Source: an uncultured Cohaesibacter sp.
GTDB lineage: Bacteria > Pseudomonadota > Alphaproteobacteria > Rhizobiales > Cohaesibacteraceae
Assembly (NCBI RefSeq): GCF_963682185.1
Contig: NZ_OY821667.1
Span: 2,858,501-2,922,500 of the forward strand
Reading direction: 5' to 3'
Length of the DNA: 64,000 nt
In this document: positions 62,938 to 64,000 of the stretch, piece by piece
Layout: every line of letters starts with the position of its first letter
Position numbering within the stretch: the stretch's first letter is position 1
Notes under the pieces: model-generated
Seen by the model: only the letters and a program-made list of their open reading frames with translations
Database searches by the model: none
Told to the model about the DNA's origin: nothing
Position numbers and translations under genes: made by a program

Positions 62938-63831
62938 ATGACCGTTGCATGCGTCGGCATCACCGTTCTCGACCGCGTATTCCGCGTTGAGAAACTCCCC
63001 TCCCATGGGGGCAAATTTGTTGCCAAGGATTATTTTGAAATTGGAGGTGGACCGGCGGCAACAGCCGCAGTTGCCGTGGCTCGACTTGGACTTCCGGTTG
63101 AATTTGTTGGTCGGGTTGGTTCCGACGATGTGGCGCAGGCAATCATACGTGAATTCGATTCTTATGGTGTTGGGCACAGTTTCACCCGTGAGGTGCCAGA
63201 TGCGTCTTCATCCTTTTCCGCCATCCTTGTCGATGATGAGGGGGAGCGTATGATCATTAACTACCAGGACGAAACCCTAAGCACAGATCCAACATGGATG
63301 CAGACTGTTGATTTCGCAAAGTTCCAAGCCGTTCTGTGCGATGTGCGCTGGCATGACGGGGCTGCATATGCTTTGAAAATGGCGAAAAATGCGTCTGTCC
63401 CCAGTGTGCTGGATGCTGACGTCACGCCGCAGGACATTTCAGATCTGGTCGGTTTGGCCGATCATGTGGCGTTTTCCGAACCGGGATTGGCGAAATTCGC
63501 ACAAACAGATGATCTTTTGAGTGGATTGCGGCTTGCTCAGACTAGAACCGATGGTAAAGTCTATGTGACAGCAGGAGCGAATGGCTGCTATTGGTTGGAA
63601 GAAGGGGATATCCGGCATGCTTCCGGCTTCAAAGTGGATGTATTGGATACGACCGGGGCCGGAGATGTTTTCCACGGGGCCTTTGCATTCGCTCTGGCCA
63701 AGAGTATGGAAACCTCGCAAACCGTGCGGTTTGCCAGCGCCGTTGCAGCGCTGAAATGTACAAAATATGGAGGGCGAGAAGGCATTCCTGATCTGGAAAC
63801 CGTGAATGCTTTCTTGGCTGCCAGCCAATAG
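62938..63831 (+). CDS. yihV: sulfofructose kinase, PfkB family (YihV type)
   Basis: 297 residues. High similarity to E. coli YihV along its length (VACVGITVLDRV, GGGPAATAAVAVARLG, DVRWHDGA, VTPQDISDLVGLADHVAFSEPGLA). Catalytic base Asp 243 in DTTGAGDVFHG. YihV phosphorylates 6-deoxy-6-sulfofructose at O1 with ATP. An AAGGA lies upstream of ATG 62938. It is divergent from yihU and followed after 98 bases by the regulator gene. Confidence 0.94.
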   Translation: MTVACVGITVLDRVFRVEKLPSHGGKFVAKDYFEIGGGPAATAAVAVARLGLPVEFVGRVGSDDVAQAIIREFDSYGVGHSFTREVPDASSSFSAILVDDEGERMIINYQDETLSTDPTWMQTVDFAKFQAVLCDVRWHDGAAYALKMAKNASVPSVLDADVTPQDISDLVGLADHVAFSEPGLAKFAQTDDLLSGLRLAQTRTDGKVYVTAGANGCYWLEEGDIRHASGFKVDVLDTTGAGDVFHGAFAFALAKSMETSQTVRFASAVAALKCTKYGGREGIPDLETVNAFLAASQ

Positions 63832-63929
63832 GGGCGCCACCCTATAACAATGAACAAACAAACAGGTCACTTCCGATGAAGCGAAGAGTCGGGAATGGAT
63901 CTGATTTGAAAGAACAGGAAAGAAGCCAC

Positions 63930-64000
63930 ATGTCAGACGCCGTCATTGTTGGGACCCCCCGTCAGGACAAGCTTCTAAGGGAAGTCAATGAACGGGGTTA
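63930..64000 (+). CDS. DeoR-type regulator, N-terminus only (partial)
   Basis: Only 23 codons lie in the window. The sequence RQDKLLREVNERG is the usual opening of the DeoR-family winged helix. AGGAAAG stands about eight bases before ATG 63930; an in-frame ATG at 63876 would add 18 residues. Sulfoglycolysis in E. coli is governed by the DeoR protein CsqR (YihW), so an orthologous role is likely. The remainder lies beyond the window. Confidence 0.6.
   Translation, partial: MSDAVIVGTPRQDKLLREVNERG

Noticed and set aside
1..64000. tRNA, rRNA and CRISPR arrays
   Set aside because: None was seen on reading; the only tandem repeats are the five 21-bp units at 7820-7924, which lack spacers.

Overview
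The window looks like chromosome of a marine-type alphaproteobacterium of the Hyphomicrobiales/Rhodobacterales kind. This is inferred from moderate GC, the many DctPQM (TRAP) and ABC importers, and family-level resemblance; a Cohaesibacter-like host would fit, but no rRNA, tRNA or housekeeping marker is present to prove it.

Layout. 0-2.3 kb: a quinone-reductase-type flavoprotein (cut by the window edge) and an EamA exporter, divergent from an AraC regulator. 2.3-9.8 kb: an AT-rich accessory island read leftwards, with a decayed brnT toxin and intact brnA antitoxin, hipBA, three uncharacterised proteins, a probable plasmid-type Rep protein, five perfectly phased 21-bp iteron-like repeats and a tyrosine integrase. 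It reads as an integrated plasmid-like element. 10-16.7 kb: transglutaminase-like protein, two cold-shock proteins, a secreted Cys-rich repeat protein, and an SCP2-dehydrogenase fusion divergent from a TetR regulator. 17-24.2 kb: ROK regulator, sulfonate-type ABC importer, cytoplasmic sulfatase and its radical SAM maturase, a unit for importing and desulfating an organosulfate. 24.4-34.6 kb: amidase and LuxR regulator, then an operon with a polyamine-type ABC importer, Asp/Glu/hydantoin racemase, DUF917 protein and HyuA-type hydantoinase. 34.8-44.5 kb: GntR regulator divergent from an M20 hydrolase, a peptide-type ABC importer and two peptidase-fold proteins that have lost canonical metal ligands. 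45-51 kb: a TRAP importer with an embedded GntR regulator and L-fuconate dehydratase.

52-64 kb is the most interesting part: a sulfoquinovose (plant sulfolipid head group) catabolic cluster. It holds a YihQ sulfoquinovosidase, a YihU sulfolactaldehyde reductase and a YihV sulfofructose kinase, identified by near-orthologous sequence and (for YihQ and YihU) by every substrate-binding residue I can recall. The usual YihS isomerase and YihT aldolase are missing; in their place stand an L-fucose-isomerase-family protein and a class II (zinc) aldolase. Import appears to be by a TRAP transporter and export by a TauE-type permease; a GalM mutarotase and the start of a DeoR-type regulator complete the set. 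The inferred flow is: sulfoquinovosyl glycerol in, hydrolysis, mutarotation, isomerisation to sulfofructose, phosphorylation, aldol cleavage to DHAP plus sulfolactaldehyde, reduction to dihydroxypropanesulfonate, export. A shared TTTGATCGT-like motif lies upstream of the isomerase, aldolase, reductase and kinase genes, suggesting one regulon.

No tRNA, rRNA or CRISPR array was seen.
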